From Flavobacterium weaverense (GTDB lineage Bacteria > Bacteroidota > Bacteroidia > Flavobacteriales > Flavobacteriaceae): a stretch of 64,000 bases of DNA. The translations under genes were made by a program, and so were the position numbers. The stretch spans positions 186,001 to 250,000 of the forward strand of contig NZ_REFH01000009.1 of the NCBI RefSeq assembly GCF_003688495.1. Reading direction: 5' to 3'. The notes under the pieces were generated by a model. The model searched no databases and had not been told where the DNA came from. It worked only from the letters and a program-made list of their open reading frames with translations. Of this stretch, positions 26,645 to 36,580 are shown one piece after another. Positions within the stretch are counted from its first letter, which is position 1. Each line of letters starts with the position of its first letter.

Positions 26645-26674
26645 AAAAAAATAAACCCCACTTAAAGTGAGGTT
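26645..26674 (-). terminator. Terminator of the toxin-antitoxin transcript
   Basis: On the reverse strand, AACCTCACT pairs with AGTGGGGTT (one G-U pair) around a TTA loop, followed by a T-rich run. It overlaps the end of the toxin reading frame. Confidence 0.7.
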
Positions 26675-26957
26675 ATTGCTGTATCAAATCTTTATCTGTA
26701 TAATGTCCTTTTAAACTATATATTAAAATAACATTATTTTCTAGAATTTCATAAATGATTCGATGTTCTTCATTAATCTTCCGTGACAAATTTCCTTACA
26801 AATTGTATTTTAATGCTTCGGGCTTTCCAATACCAGAGAAAGGAGTTTTTAAAATATCTTCAATTAGTAACAGAATCTTCTTTTGAACTGCCCTATTTAC
26901 TGATTTCTTCCAAAATTCTCTATGCTCGAGCGCTTTCTTGGTAAATTTTACTTCCAT
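26673..26957 (-). pseudogene. Txe/YoeB-type toxin gene with in-frame stop
   Basis: Read on the reverse strand from the ATG at 26957, the frame encodes a RelE-superfamily mRNA interferase: MEVKFTKKALEHREFWKKS, then FSGIGKPEALKYNL, a TAA stop at codon 54 (26796-26798), then GNLSRKINEEHRIIYEI and YSLKGHYTDKD, ending at the normal stop after codon 94. In YoeB relatives the stop position normally holds Ser or Thr (NLSG), so one base change (for example TCA to TAA) explains it. The catalytic residues (Glu, Arg, His) lie around and after the stop, so the truncated product should be inactive. The ATG overlaps the antitoxin stop by 10 bases, the usual coupling in such operons. Confidence 0.85.
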
Positions 26958-27154
26958 AAATCTTCGGGAGAAATAGTAGTGCAGTCTCCTCGATAATATT
27001 CTTCTCTACCTTCATGAACAGATTTTACAAGCTCAAAATTATATTCATTATTTTTTTCTTGTACAGTGACGTTTTTAACTCCTTTTAGATGTTCCAAAAG
27101 TGTTTTAACAAATGTAATGTGCTGATCATCTACTTCAATAGTTATCGTGCTCAT
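26948..27154 (-). CDS. Antitoxin of the YoeB-type pair
   Basis: A 68-residue protein directly upstream of, and overlapping by 10 bases, the disrupted YoeB-type toxin. The N-terminus MSTITIEVDDQH could form a beta-strand DNA-binding or dimer element, and the acidic C-terminus (EGREEYYRGDCTTISPEDLW) is the kind of tail that covers the toxin's active site. It is called an antitoxin mainly from gene order and size; I cannot place it confidently in a named antitoxin family. Confidence 0.75.
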   Translation of the reverse strand: MSTITIEVDDQHITFVKTLLEHLKGVKNVTVQEKNNEYNFELVKSVHEGREEYYRGDCTTISPEDLWK

Positions 27155-27259
27155 GATAATTTTATTTTGTAATTATAATTATAAAGATACTGAAAATACG
27201 TTTCTGTTTGACATATCAGAATTTTAGTAAAATCAACAAATCTGCAATGATCAATAAAA

Positions 27260-28684
27260 TCAATACTCCTCAAAACTTTCATCCTTAAATCCTATCAAAT
27301 ACAATTTATTCTTGGCTCTAGTCATTGCTGTGTACAACCATCTAATGTAATCTCGATTAATTCCATCTGGAAGATAAGGTTGTTCTATAAAAACCGTATT
27401 CCATTGACCACCTTGTGACTTATGACAAGTTATTGCATACGAAAATTTGACTTGTAGGCCATTAAAATATTCGTTGGCTTTTACTTTTTGAAACTGATTG
27501 AATTTAGTTTCTCCTTCGTAATCCTTCAACACTTCTTGATACAATCGATTCGATTCTTCATAAGTTAGAGAAGGTGATTCGCTTTTTATAGTATCTAATA
27601 ATAAGACGGTTTCAAAAGGTTTCTGGTCTGGATAATCAATCATTCTAATTTTGACTTTGGCAAACTTAAAACTGTATAATTCTTTTATATTGAAAATTTC
27701 TAATACTTCAATAATATCACCATTGGCTATAAAGCCAGCATGATCAGAATCTTTCAGCCAAAAATAATTATTTTTGACTACCATTAAAAAATCTCCTGTA
27801 GATAGTTCGCTTTCTTTGTCTAAAATTTTAGTTCTTATTTGCTCATTGTACTGATTCGCTCTTTTATTCGAACGGACAATAAACGCAGTGTCTTCAATAC
27901 TATAATTACTATACGCTGAATTTATCGCATCTTGAATGTCGTATCCATCAGTTAAGCGAACAATATCTTTGAATTTTTTAACATTGAATTTAAACTCGGT
28001 GATAAAAGAATCTTTGAGCAATTCCCGAAGTTCAGTCGCATTATACAAAATTCCTGAATTTTCTTCTTGACGCATTACTTCGTCTAATTCTATGTGCTCG
28101 ACTTCTTTGTCATAGTTCATACCTAAAGTCTGAATATCTAAGGCCGGACTTATGTCTAAATTTACAGGAGGCAATTGTGCCGTATCTCCCAGTAAAATCA
28201 TCTTACAATTTTTACCTGAATAGACATAGGAAATCAAGTCATCTAACAGAGATCCGTTTTCATATAATTTAGAATCGGAATTGGTGTCAGAAATCATCGA
28301 GGCTTCATCGACTATAAAAATAGTGTTAGTATGCTTGTTTTGTTGTAATGTAAAAGAAACGCCACCACCAGAAGATTTCTTAGGGAAATAAATTTTCTTA
28401 TGAATGGTAAACGCGGGTTTATTAGAATAATTAGCAATCACTTTTGCCGCACGACCCGTTGGCGCCAATAAAACATATTTTTTATTAATGTCCAGCAAGC
28501 TGTTTACAATAGTAGAAATTACGGTTGTTTTCCCTGTTCCTGCATATCCTTTAAGTACAAAAATGGTTCTGTTATCAAGTTCGTTTAGGAAAATAGCAAT
28601 CTTTTGAAAAAAAATATCTTGTTTATAAGTGGGTTGAAAGGGGAATTTTTTTTGTAAAAGACTGTAAAACAAGGAGGAATTCAT
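27260..28684 (-). CDS. RecD-like superfamily 1 DNA helicase
   Basis: A 474-residue ATPase. Walker A is LKGYAGTGKTTVIST (about residues 44-58), Walker B IFIVDEASMIS (about 121), motif III LLGDTAQLPP, and the C-terminal UvrD_C_2 motif YAITCHKSQGGQWNTVFIE with WLYTAMTRAKNKLYLIGF. The domain order is that of RecD2/ExoV alpha-type helicases without the long N-terminal domain. It probably works alone in DNA repair; no recB or recC is nearby. It is divergent from DUF3822-rsmD. Confidence 0.88.
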   Translation of the reverse strand: MNSSLFYSLLQKKFPFQPTYKQDIFFQKIAIFLNELDNRTIFVLKGYAGTGKTTVISTIVNSLLDINKKYVLLAPTGRAAKVIANYSNKPAFTIHKKIYFPKKSSGGGVSFTLQQNKHTNTIFIVDEASMISDTNSDSKLYENGSLLDDLISYVYSGKNCKMILLGDTAQLPPVNLDISPALDIQTLGMNYDKEVEHIELDEVMRQEENSGILYNATELRELLKDSFITEFKFNVKKFKDIVRLTDGYDIQDAINSAYSNYSIEDTAFIVRSNKRANQYNEQIRTKILDKESELSTGDFLMVVKNNYFWLKDSDHAGFIANGDIIEVLEIFNIKELYSFKFAKVKIRMIDYPDQKPFETVLLLDTIKSESPSLTYEESNRLYQEVLKDYEGETKFNQFQKVKANEYFNGLQVKFSYAITCHKSQGGQWNTVFIEQPYLPDGINRDYIRWLYTAMTRAKNKLYLIGFKDESFEEY

Positions 28685-28796
28685 CTATGGATAATTTGTA
28701 AAATGAAATTCAAAGATAGGCTTTCCATTGTAAAGAGATTGTACCATTATGATTGATTTTTGAAATTGAAAGCAAGATCGAAAATGATTTTTACAA

Positions 28797-28826
28797 TTGA
28801 ACTTGCTTTTTTTATTTGTAAGTTTG
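28797..28826 (+). promoter_or_regulatory. Promoter of the DUF3822-rsmD operon
   Basis: TTG at 28797-28799, a 19-base spacer and TAAGTTTG at 28819-28826 match the Bacteroidetes promoter, 57 bases upstream of the DUF3822 start. Confidence 0.6.
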
Positions 28827-28882
28827 CAACCTCATTTAATTCTTTCTACAGTAGAAAATAGAAATGGATTGAAAACCAAATT

Positions 28883-29704
28883 ATGCCAACACAAAACACT
28901 AACATAACCGAAAAGGTTTATAAAAAACTATCTATTCAAGTTTCTTTGAATGGTTTATCTTTTTGCTGTTTTGACACATTGAATAATACCGTAAGTTCCT
29001 TCAATGAAGTGCATTTTGACGCTGTGCAAAAAACTGCTAAAATTGAAGATTTATTTGCCAATGCTTTTGAATCTCACCCAGAACTTAGAGAAACCTACGA
29101 TGAAATTTTAGTAATTCATAATAACAATCTTTCGACATTTGTACCAGAAGCACTTTTTGATGAACATTTCTTGGGTAGTTATTTACAGTACAACACAAAG
29201 GTTTTTGAAACTGATTTTTTTGCATTTGATGAAATTCCGAATTATAATATGAACTTGGTTTATATTCCTTATGTGAATATAAACAATTTTTTTATTGATC
29301 AATTTGGGTCGTTTGATTACAAACACGCAAATAGTATTTTAGTTAATAAATTGCTGATTGCTTCTAAAAATAAGGATGAGAAAAAAATGTTCGTTCACAT
29401 TAATTCTGGACATTTTGAAATAATTGTGGTCCAAAATCAAAAGCTATCACTTTTTAATTCTTTCGAATATAACACAGCAGAAGATTTTATTTACTATATA
29501 TTATTCACGGCTGAGCAATTAAATTTAAACCCTGAAAATTTCCCATTAGAATTAATAGGAGCTATTACTAAAGAAAGCGACTATTTTAATATCGCATACA
29601 AATACATTCGCAACGTTACTCTTATAGATGTAGAGGATTTGCGATGGAATAATTACTTTTCTGAGGTCGAAAACAGAAAACATTTTATACTTTTCAACTC
29701 ATGA
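28883..29704 (+). CDS. DUF3822 family protein
   Basis: A 273-residue soluble protein. The N-terminal KLSIQVSLNGLSFCCFDT and the later HINSGHFEIIVVQNQKLSLFNSF suggest the two halves of an actin/hexokinase-like (ASKHA) fold. Its function is unknown; in Bacteroidetes it is regularly placed directly upstream of rsmD, as here, with a 4-base overlap (ATGA). This points to a shared transcript and perhaps a link to ribosome or envelope maturation, though the latter is speculation. Confidence 0.8.
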   Translation: MPTQNTNITEKVYKKLSIQVSLNGLSFCCFDTLNNTVSSFNEVHFDAVQKTAKIEDLFANAFESHPELRETYDEILVIHNNNLSTFVPEALFDEHFLGSYLQYNTKVFETDFFAFDEIPNYNMNLVYIPYVNINNFFIDQFGSFDYKHANSILVNKLLIASKNKDEKKMFVHINSGHFEIIVVQNQKLSLFNSFEYNTAEDFIYYILFTAEQLNLNPENFPLELIGAITKESDYFNIAYKYIRNVTLIDVEDLRWNNYFSEVENRKHFILFNS

Positions 29705-30291
29705 GAATAATTTCAGGAAAATACAAAGGAAGACGCATTTCTCCTCCCAAAGGATTACCCGTTCGACCAACAACCGATATGTCTAAAGAAGCATTATTTA
29801 ATGTTTTAAATAACCATTTCAGTTTTGAAGGACTCAAAATATTAGATTTATTTGCAGGAACAGGAAACATAAGCTACGAATTTGCGTCCCGTGGATGCAC
29901 ACCAATAACCTCTGTTGACGGAGATTTTGGTTGTGTAAAATTCATCAAGCAAGTCGCTGCAGAATATGATTTTAATATCGCTGCAACTAAAAGTGATGTG
30001 TACACGTATTTAGAAAGGTGTAAAACATCTTACGATATTATTTTTGCCGATCCACCTTATGGATTTGACCAAAAAACATTTGAAAAAATCATAGAGTTAG
30101 TTTTTGAAAGAGAGTTACTTAATTCAGATGGAATGATGGTTATCGAACATTCTAAATACACAAAACTCGATCACATGATTCACTTCTCTTTCCAGAAAAG
30201 TTACGGTGGTTCAATTTTTAGCTTTTTCGAAATAGCTTCAGATAGTGACGAGGAAGAAGAATCCGAAATTGAAGAAGGCGAAGAAGAATAA
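29701..30291 (+). CDS. rsmD: 16S rRNA (guanine966-N2)-methyltransferase RsmD
   Basis: A 196-residue SAM-dependent enzyme that methylates 16S rRNA during 30S assembly. Support: N-terminal MRIISGKYKGRRISPPKG with PVRPTTDMSKEALFNVL, SAM loop ILDLFAGTGNISYEFASRG, and the catalytic FADPPYGF. The C-terminus has an acidic tail (about residues 182-196) beyond the usual fold. It overlaps the DUF3822 gene by 4 bases and is followed by a terminator. Confidence 0.95.
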   Translation: MRIISGKYKGRRISPPKGLPVRPTTDMSKEALFNVLNNHFSFEGLKILDLFAGTGNISYEFASRGCTPITSVDGDFGCVKFIKQVAAEYDFNIAATKSDVYTYLERCKTSYDIIFADPPYGFDQKTFEKIIELVFERELLNSDGMMVIEHSKYTKLDHMIHFSFQKSYGGSIFSFFEIASDSDEEEESEIEEGEEE

Positions 30292-30334
30292 ACTTTTCTT
30301 AATTATACCTTCCCTTATCTAATTATATTAAAAA

Positions 30335-30363
30335 AAAAAAGATGCTAGTACAGCATCTTTTTT
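30335..30363 (+). terminator. Rho-independent terminator after rsmD
   Basis: AAAAAAGATGCT pairs with AGCATCTTTTTT around a five-base loop; it can also act for the convergent ankyrin gene. Confidence 0.85.
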
Positions 30364-30418
30364 GTTTTACAATTTTATCTAAGCAAATTACTATTAAAAG
30401 CGCTTTTAAAACTATCTT

Positions 30419-31126
30419 TTATTTGGCACCAGCTTTTTGCAACAGTTTTACCATTTCAGTATAGCCAGATTTTTTTGCGTGATCTAATGAAGTATCACCA
30501 TTTTTATCAGCGATATTTACATCACAACCTCCATCTATTAAAGCTTCTAGAATTTCAATATGCACTTTTCCGCCGTCGCTTAATATAACAGCTTCAAGCA
30601 ATGCGGTCCATCCTAAATTATTAATATGATTTTTAGGAAAATTTGGCCAGTTCACTAACAATTTCACTATGTCCAAATGACCTTTTTCAGCGGCTGGTAT
30701 AAGTGCAGTTCCGCCATAACGATTGTAGATTTTAAAGTTGGCTCCGTTATTAAGCACTAATTTTACGATCTCTACATTACCTTCAGCACCAGCATATAAA
30801 AATGGACTGTTTTTCATATTGTCCTGCGCATTAACATCGGCACCAGCATTTATCAAAACTGTAGCTATTTCATTATTCTTATTGTAAACTGCTTCCATTA
30901 AAGGAGTTCTTCCTTGATCGTTTCTAATTTCTAAAGAGATATTTTTTTCTAAGATATCAATTAACTGATTCTTATCTCCATCGTAAACTGCTTCAAAAAT
31001 TGCCTTATTGCTTTCCATACTATCTGCTTTTAATTCCTTTTTTTTTGACGAACAACTCAGTAACATCACCATCGATAAAACGATGGTGCAAACTACTTTA
31101 TTATTTAATTTCTTTTTTAGTTTCAT
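30419..31126 (-). CDS. Ankyrin-repeat lipoprotein
   Basis: A 235-residue protein with a basic N-terminus, a hydrophobic stretch and lipobox MLLSC, so it should be lipid-anchored in the envelope. Residues 40-235 form five to six ankyrin repeats (for example DQGRTPLMEAVYNKNNEIAT, GGTALIPAAEKGHLDIVKLL, NGDTSLDHAKKSGYTEMVKLL). These are protein-binding modules. It lies behind the DsbD gene on the same strand, and could be on its transcript or separate. Partners are unknown. Confidence 0.88.
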   Translation of the reverse strand: MKLKKKLNNKVVCTIVLSMVMLLSCSSKKKELKADSMESNKAIFEAVYDGDKNQLIDILEKNISLEIRNDQGRTPLMEAVYNKNNEIATVLINAGADVNAQDNMKNSPFLYAGAEGNVEIVKLVLNNGANFKIYNRYGGTALIPAAEKGHLDIVKLLVNWPNFPKNHINNLGWTALLEAVILSDGGKVHIEILEALIDGGCDVNIADKNGDTSLDHAKKSGYTEMVKLLQKAGAK

Positions 31127-31229
31127 CTTCTAAAATTAGTGATTAAAAAATTGGTAAGAAAGCCGTTCGGTAGTTCATCCGCAAACCTTGTACAATAATT
31201 ACACATTTTATACTATTGGTTTAATTAGC

Positions 31230-33299
31230 TTACTTTTTAAAGTTAGCTAACCCTGTTTTCAACCACTTGTGGTATTCTTGAACGTCAGGTGTATAACCTA
31301 CGGGATCTAATAAATTTTCACCATCAGTATCCGCTAGTACATAAAATGGTTGCGCATTTGCCTTATATTTTATGGTTTGGAATTCGCTCCACTTTTGACC
31401 TACATATTTTAATTGTTTACCAGGTCTCAATTTCGACTCGATTTCTTCACCTGCAGGAAGTGGTCTTTTATCATCAACATATAATGAAATTAGTACAACT
31501 TCATTTTTTAATATAGATAAAATTTGCTCTTTTGGCCAAACTTGCTGTTCCATTTTTCTACAGTTTACGCACGCATAACCAGTAAAATCAAGCATTACAG
31601 GTTTATTTACTTTTTTGGCATAAGCCATTCCTAAATCATAGTCTGTAAAAGCGACAATATTATGTGGAGCCATTAAATGCGCACCTTCTGGAATTTCGGG
31701 AGTTGCTGCAGTTGCAGATCCGCCTTGAGAAGATCCTACACCGTACGGTGATTCACTGTAATGTTGAGCTGGTGGAAAAGCGCTAATTAAATTTAACGGC
31801 GCACCCCATAATCCAGGAATCATATAAATTGTGAATGTCAAAGTCAATAATCCTAAACTTAATCTTCCAACAGAAATATGCGAAAGTGGAGAATCGTGTG
31901 GCAATTGTATTTTTCCAAAAAGATAAAATGACAAAGCTCCAAAAATAGCAATCCAAATCGCTAAGAAAACTTCTCTTTCCAGTAAGTGTAATTGTAAAAC
32001 TAAATCAGCATTTGATAAGAATTTAAATGCCAAAGCTAATTCTAGAAATCCTAAAACTACTTTTACAGTATTCAACCAACCGCCAGATTTAGGTAGTGAA
32101 TTTAACCATCCTGGGAATGCTGCAAATAAAGCAAATGGTATCGCTAAAGCCAAAGAAAAACCAAGCATTCCGATAATAGGTCCAACTTGATTTCCACCCG
32201 CTGCTGCTTGTACTAATAAAGTTCCGACGATAGGTCCTGTGCATGAAAAAGAAACAATCGCTAATGCCAATGCCATAAAGAAAATCCCAATCAGTCCACC
32301 TTTATCAGCTTTTGTGTCTACTTTATTTGCCCAAGAATTAGGAAGCATAATTTCGAATGCACCTAAAAAAGAAACTGCAAAAACAATTAACAACAAGAAG
32401 AATATAACATTAAACCAGACATTGGTAGAAAGTGCATTTAATGCGTCAGCGCCAAAAACGGCGCTTACTATTGAACCTAATAACACATATATGATAACAA
32501 TTGATAATCCGTAGATAATCGCATTTTTAATTCCTTTAGCTCTATTTTTACTTTGTTTAGTAAAAAAGCTCACTGTCATTGGAATCATTGGAAAAACACA
32601 AGGAGTCAATAATGCTGCAAATCCAGAAAAGAAAGCGATAATAAATATGGCTAATAAACTTCTATCATTAGATTTTTTATCAGTTCCAGTAACTACATTT
32701 TCTGTTTTACTTTTGTCAACAGTTGCTGTAGTAGTTGAGTCGATTGCCACTTCTTCTTGCACTACCGTATCAACCGTAGTTTTTTCTGTAGAAATTAGGA
32801 CAGCCTCTTTTTCTACTTTTACATCTTCCTTAACAACCGCGGTTATGGCAGTTTCTGGAATTTGAAAGTTTAGATCGACATAAGTTGGTGGTAAACAATT
32901 GGCATCATTACACACCATAAATTCAACTTCTCCAGTGATTTTAAAAGCTTTTTTTGAAACTACATTAATACGCTGCTTGAACGTAGCTTTATTTTCAAAA
33001 AACTTAATTTTCATATTGAAAATTGCGTCATTAACGGTTTTTCCAGTTTCTTCAGATACTTTACCAAGTAACTCGTAAGCCGAATTTTTAGGAAAAGTAA
33101 AGGCAGTTGGAATTGGACCATTTTCAGGGACGTTTTGCGAGTATAAATGCCAACCGCTTTCAATAGTTGCTTGAACAACTAAATCATATTTCGTTTCTGA
33201 AACTGCTACCACAGATGTAGACCATTTGACAGGATTATGTATTTGGGAAAATGAGACAGCACTTATAAGGAGTGCTAACAGTAATACTATTTTTTTCAT
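31230..33299 (-). CDS. DsbD-type thiol:disulfide interchange protein
   Basis: A 689-residue inner-membrane protein that carries electrons from cytoplasmic thioredoxin to the periplasm. A signal peptide (residues 1-18) is followed by an N-terminal DsbD alpha-like domain (about 25-160), a linker of Val/Thr/Glu repeats (about 170-210), and a transmembrane domain of about eight helices with conserved Cys in [11 protein letters not shown] and [10 protein letters not shown]. The C-terminal thioredoxin domain carries the active site C577-V-N-C580 in [15 protein letters not shown]. It lies downstream of the M16 gene, beyond a terminator. A likely client is the TlpA-like lipoprotein encoded upstream. 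Confidence 0.93.
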   Translation of the reverse strand: MKKIVLLLALLISAVSFSQIHNPVKWSTSVVAVSETKYDLVVQATIESGWHLYSQNVPENGPIPTAFTFPKNSAYELLGKVSEETGKTVNDAIFNMKIKFFENKATFKQRINVVSKKAFKITGEVEFMVCNDANCLPPTYVDLNFQIPETAITAVVKEDVKVEKEAVLISTEKTTVDTVVQEEVAIDSTTTATVDKSKTENVVTGTDKKSNDRSLLAIFIIAFFSGFAALLTPCVFPMIPMTVSFFTKQSKNRAKGIKNAIIYGLSIVIIYVLLGSIVSAVFGADALNALSTNVWFNVIFFLLLIVFAVSFLGAFEIMLPNSWANKVDTKADKGGLIGIFFMALALAIVSFSCTGPIVGTLLVQAAAGGNQVGPIIGMLGFSLALAIPFALFAAFPGWLNSLPKSGGWLNTVKVVLGFLELALAFKFLSNADLVLQLHLLEREVFLAIWIAIFGALSFYLFGKIQLPHDSPLSHISVGRLSLGLLTLTFTIYMIPGLWGAPLNLISAFPPAQHYSESPYGVGSSQGGSATAATPEIPEGAHLMAPHNIVAFTDYDLGMAYAKKVNKPVMLDFTGYACVNCRKMEQQVWPKEQILSILKNEVVLISLYVDDKRPLPAGEEIESKLRPGKQLKYVGQKWSEFQTIKYKANAQPFYVLADTDGENLLDPVGYTPDVQEYHKWLKTGLANFKK

Positions 33300-33327
33300 T
33301 GTAATATAATTTTTGGTAGATAGGAAT

Positions 33328-33355
33328 AAAAAAGGGCCATTGCTTAAATGACCCT
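33328..33355 (-). terminator. Terminator after the M16 peptidase gene
   Basis: On the reverse strand AGGGTCATT pairs with AATGGCCCT (one G-U pair), followed by a T run. It separates the M16 gene from dsbD. Confidence 0.65.
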
Positions 33356-33434
33356 ATAAAATTCTTTCGTTGTTTGTGTACTAATTCAAAATACTTAAAA
33401 TAAAACTAAGTAAAAACGAAAGTTGTTTTTAGTA

Positions 33435-36242
33435 CTACTTTTTAGGTTTAAAAATAAATTCGAAACTCTCAGCGCCATTCATCATCGTTTTAACCAAATT
33501 CTGAATGTCTTGCTCTGTTACTGAATTGATAAGATCAACGTTATTTTTTGCATCATTTCTATTGTAACCTTCAATAGCATAATCATACATTACGCTCAAC
33601 TCGTAACCAGTATATTCTCTTTCTTCTTTTACATCCTTTAAATAACTCGTTAGAACTTTATTTAAATCTTCTTTTTCAATGTCGCCATTTTTAATTTTGT
33701 CAATTTCTTGGTGAACAATGTCTACTAACTTTTCTACTTTGTCAGGATTACAATCAAAATATACATAGAAACTTGCATTTTGTTTTGGTCTCTTAGGCAA
33801 TGTACTGTAAACACTAGCTCCGTACGTTCCACCTTCTTGTTCTCTTAATGTTTCTAATAATCTATTTTCAAGGATATCTTGAAACGCTTTTAAAACATAA
33901 GCGTTTTTTAAACTATAGGTATATGGTTTTTTGAATGAAATACGAACCGTAGCTTTTGGATCTTCCATTTCCATGAAAATTTCTTTCTTGTTAGTTCTGT
34001 TCAACCATGAAACCGAATTATCTTGCCATTTCTCTTTTTTCTTGGTAGTTGGCAAACTAGCAATGTATTTTTCTAATAATGGTTTCAAAGTTTCTTTTGA
34101 AATATCACCAGCGATAAAGAAAGTGAAGTCAGCAGGATTTTTAAAACGGTCTTGGTAAATAGCTTTTATTCTTTCGAATGAAATATCATTTAAATATTGC
34201 TCGTTAAACAAGCGTTTTTTAGCATTATTAGATCCGTACAAAGTAGAAGTAATACTGTCTTCCATTTTTGTCCCAATGTCATTCTTTCTTTGAGTTAAAG
34301 TATTCGCTAGATTATTCTGAAGAACTTTAAAACTATCTAAATCAAAACGAGGTTTTACAAACTGTAAATGAATCATTTGTAATAACGTTTCAATATCCTT
34401 AGTAGTTGTCATTCCTGAAATACTTTCTTCCAAGTCAGCAATTCCAACACGCGCATTAGCATTTTTACCTGCTAAAACTTTTGATAAATCTGTAGCGCTA
34501 TAATCTCCTAAACCAGATAATCTTGCTAGAGTACTAACCATTGAAGCTGAAGGTAAATCAGCATCTTTGATTAACGAATTACCACCAAAACTTGAAGCTT
34601 CTAACAATACATTGTTTTTTTCAATATCAGTAAATTTATAATCTACCACTACTCCATTGCTCAAAACAAATCGCGTAGAACCAATTTCCTTATTCGCTTT
34701 TTCTGAAACAATTTTACCCGCTTTTATTGCAAGACCAGAAATTAATGTTTTTCCAACAAATTCATCAGCGTAAGCAGTTAAAGTAGAATCATTTTCTACC
34801 TCACTAATCAATTTTAATGCCTCTTGTTGAGAAAGATTATTTTCTCCTTCAACACCTGTAACATCTAAAATTCTATTCTCTTTCGTGTACAAACTCTTAA
34901 GAAAATCTTGCAAATCTTGCGCTTTCATTTGGCTAAAAATTGTTTTTACAATTTCATATTCTTTAGCCATATCGGTCATTGCCTTATTTTCTAAATAATT
35001 TAGCTGCATTGTGTTTACAATTTCAGCATGCGCTGTTTGATCAATTTTACTAATTTTAGTTTGGTATAAATTGTTATAAACCGCTACGGTTCTTTCGATT
35101 TCTGCTGCTGTAAAACCAAATTTAACAGCACGCTCTAATTCTGCTAAGGCAGTTTTAAAAGCTTGTTGCTGCATATTGGGTTTTGGCGAAATCATTAAAC
35201 CAAAAGTATTATTGGCTCTAGCCAAACTTGAAAAACTTGCTGTTGCTGAAACAAAAGGAGAGTCTGGTTTTTGAGAAATCTCTCTTAATCTAGAACTTAA
35301 CATTCTTGAGACCATACCATTAAACAACGATTCTTTTAAATCTGCAACCGTTTCATTTTTCAATGATTTAGGATGATTAACTGCATAAACAAGCGTAGAA
35401 GTAGCAACTTCTTTATCAGTTCCTAAATTGTAAAGCATTTCCTTGTTACCTGGAATTGTAATTACAACTCTTTCAATTGGATTTTTAATAGCTTTAATTG
35501 GTGAAAATAATTTTTCAATTTTCTGCTCTATTTCTGCAACATCAATATCTCCTACAATAGCTATTGCTTGCAAATCTGTTCTATACCAGTCATGGTAAAA
35601 ATCTCTTAATGCTTTATATTTAAAATTATCCACTACACTCATCAAACCTATTGGCATACGATCAGCATACTTAGTATTGTTAAACATTGTAGGTAATGAT
35701 TTTTTGAATAGACGCATATAACCATTTTGACGGGTCCTCCACTCTTCTTTAATTACACCACGCTCTGAATCAATTTCAGCATCAGTAAGTGATAAACCAT
35801 CTGCCCAATCGTGCAAAATCAATAATGAAGTATCAATTAATCCCGGAACATTTGTTGGAATATTATCCATGTTATAAACCGTCTCATCAAAAGCAGTGTA
35901 CGCATTAATATCTTTTGCAAATACAGCACCGTGTTTTTGAAGCGTATTTAAAACTCCTTTTCCAGGAAAATTTTTAGTCCCGTTGAAAGCCATATGTTCT
36001 AGAAAGTGAGCCAAACCTTGCTGATCATCATTTTCTAAAACAGAACCTACATTTTGAATTATATAGTAACTCGCAACATTTTTTACGACATCTGTTTTAT
36101 AGATATAATACGTCATTCCGTTTTTAAGAACACCCTTTTTAATTCTGGTATTCACCGGAAGCGGATCGTTCAATTTTAGTTCTTGTGCAGAAACAGTAAA
36201 TACTGCCAAGAAAAGAAAAAATACAGTTAATAGATTTTTCAT
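33435..36242 (-). CDS. M16-family zinc metallopeptidase (insulinase type, two-domain)
   Basis: A 935-residue secreted peptidase with signal peptide (about residues 1-19, ending VSAQ). The inverted zinc motif HxxEH is His79-Phe-Leu-Glu82-His83, in GLAHFLEHMAFNGTKNFPG, with a later Glu ligand about 75 residues on. The protein carries two M16 halves (about 30-480 and 500-935), the second without a zinc site, as in pitrilysin-type enzymes. It would cut peptides in the periplasm or at the outer membrane. It lies in the same reverse-strand block as the SusC/SusD pair, suggesting it processes peptides taken up there. Confidence 0.93.
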   Translation of the reverse strand: MKNLLTVFFLFLAVFTVSAQELKLNDPLPVNTRIKKGVLKNGMTYYIYKTDVVKNVASYYIIQNVGSVLENDDQQGLAHFLEHMAFNGTKNFPGKGVLNTLQKHGAVFAKDINAYTAFDETVYNMDNIPTNVPGLIDTSLLILHDWADGLSLTDAEIDSERGVIKEEWRTRQNGYMRLFKKSLPTMFNNTKYADRMPIGLMSVVDNFKYKALRDFYHDWYRTDLQAIAIVGDIDVAEIEQKIEKLFSPIKAIKNPIERVVITIPGNKEMLYNLGTDKEVATSTLVYAVNHPKSLKNETVADLKESLFNGMVSRMLSSRLREISQKPDSPFVSATASFSSLARANNTFGLMISPKPNMQQQAFKTALAELERAVKFGFTAAEIERTVAVYNNLYQTKISKIDQTAHAEIVNTMQLNYLENKAMTDMAKEYEIVKTIFSQMKAQDLQDFLKSLYTKENRILDVTGVEGENNLSQQEALKLISEVENDSTLTAYADEFVGKTLISGLAIKAGKIVSEKANKEIGSTRFVLSNGVVVDYKFTDIEKNNVLLEASSFGGNSLIKDADLPSASMVSTLARLSGLGDYSATDLSKVLAGKNANARVGIADLEESISGMTTTKDIETLLQMIHLQFVKPRFDLDSFKVLQNNLANTLTQRKNDIGTKMEDSITSTLYGSNNAKKRLFNEQYLNDISFERIKAIYQDRFKNPADFTFFIAGDISKETLKPLLEKYIASLPTTKKKEKWQDNSVSWLNRTNKKEIFMEMEDPKATVRISFKKPYTYSLKNAYVLKAFQDILENRLLETLREQEGGTYGASVYSTLPKRPKQNASFYVYFDCNPDKVEKLVDIVHQEIDKIKNGDIEKEDLNKVLTSYLKDVKEEREYTGYELSVMYDYAIEGYNRNDAKNNVDLINSVTEQDIQNLVKTMMNGAESFEFIFKPKK

Positions 36243-36325
36243 ATTTATTTAATAGTAAATTTTAGATATAGAGTATGGAAGAGAATAGATTTCTCTTGAA
36301 TTAATAAAATAAAAAGAATGTGTTA

Positions 36326-36436
36326 TTTGGGCGTGTTCGCCGCGGCGACCGGGCTTTACGTTCCCGCTTTTTTTCCAAGATTTCCGTTCGAAAACGAAAA
36401 TCTCAAAAAAAAGAGCTCCACTACAATCCCTCACGC
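36326..36436. repeat. Dispersed Flavobacterium-type intergenic repeat, copy 1
   Basis: A 111-base unit, clearly richer in GC than its surroundings, running from TTTGGGCGTGTTCGC to CCACTACAATCCCTCACGC. The middle folds into a long imperfect hairpin (CTTTTTTT with AAAAAAAAG; AGATTT with AAATCT). A second copy with the same ends and a different hairpin is at 54353-54452. No ORF inside is credible. Confidence 0.7.
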
Positions 36437-36580
36437 AAACAAGGAATTAGCAGACTTATGGTTTTCTGTAGAACAAATTAAATTCCAAAACAGAAATAAA
36501 ACTGTGAGCCAATACAACTTAACAGAATGAAGTTTTAAAGCACATTCTTCAGATTGTTTTGATCGCTCAAAATATTTAAA

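Noticed and set aside
36249..36530. Forward and reverse frames of 60-70 codons
   Set aside because: They are created by the GC-richer dispersed repeat at 36326-36436 and have no start context or family resemblance.
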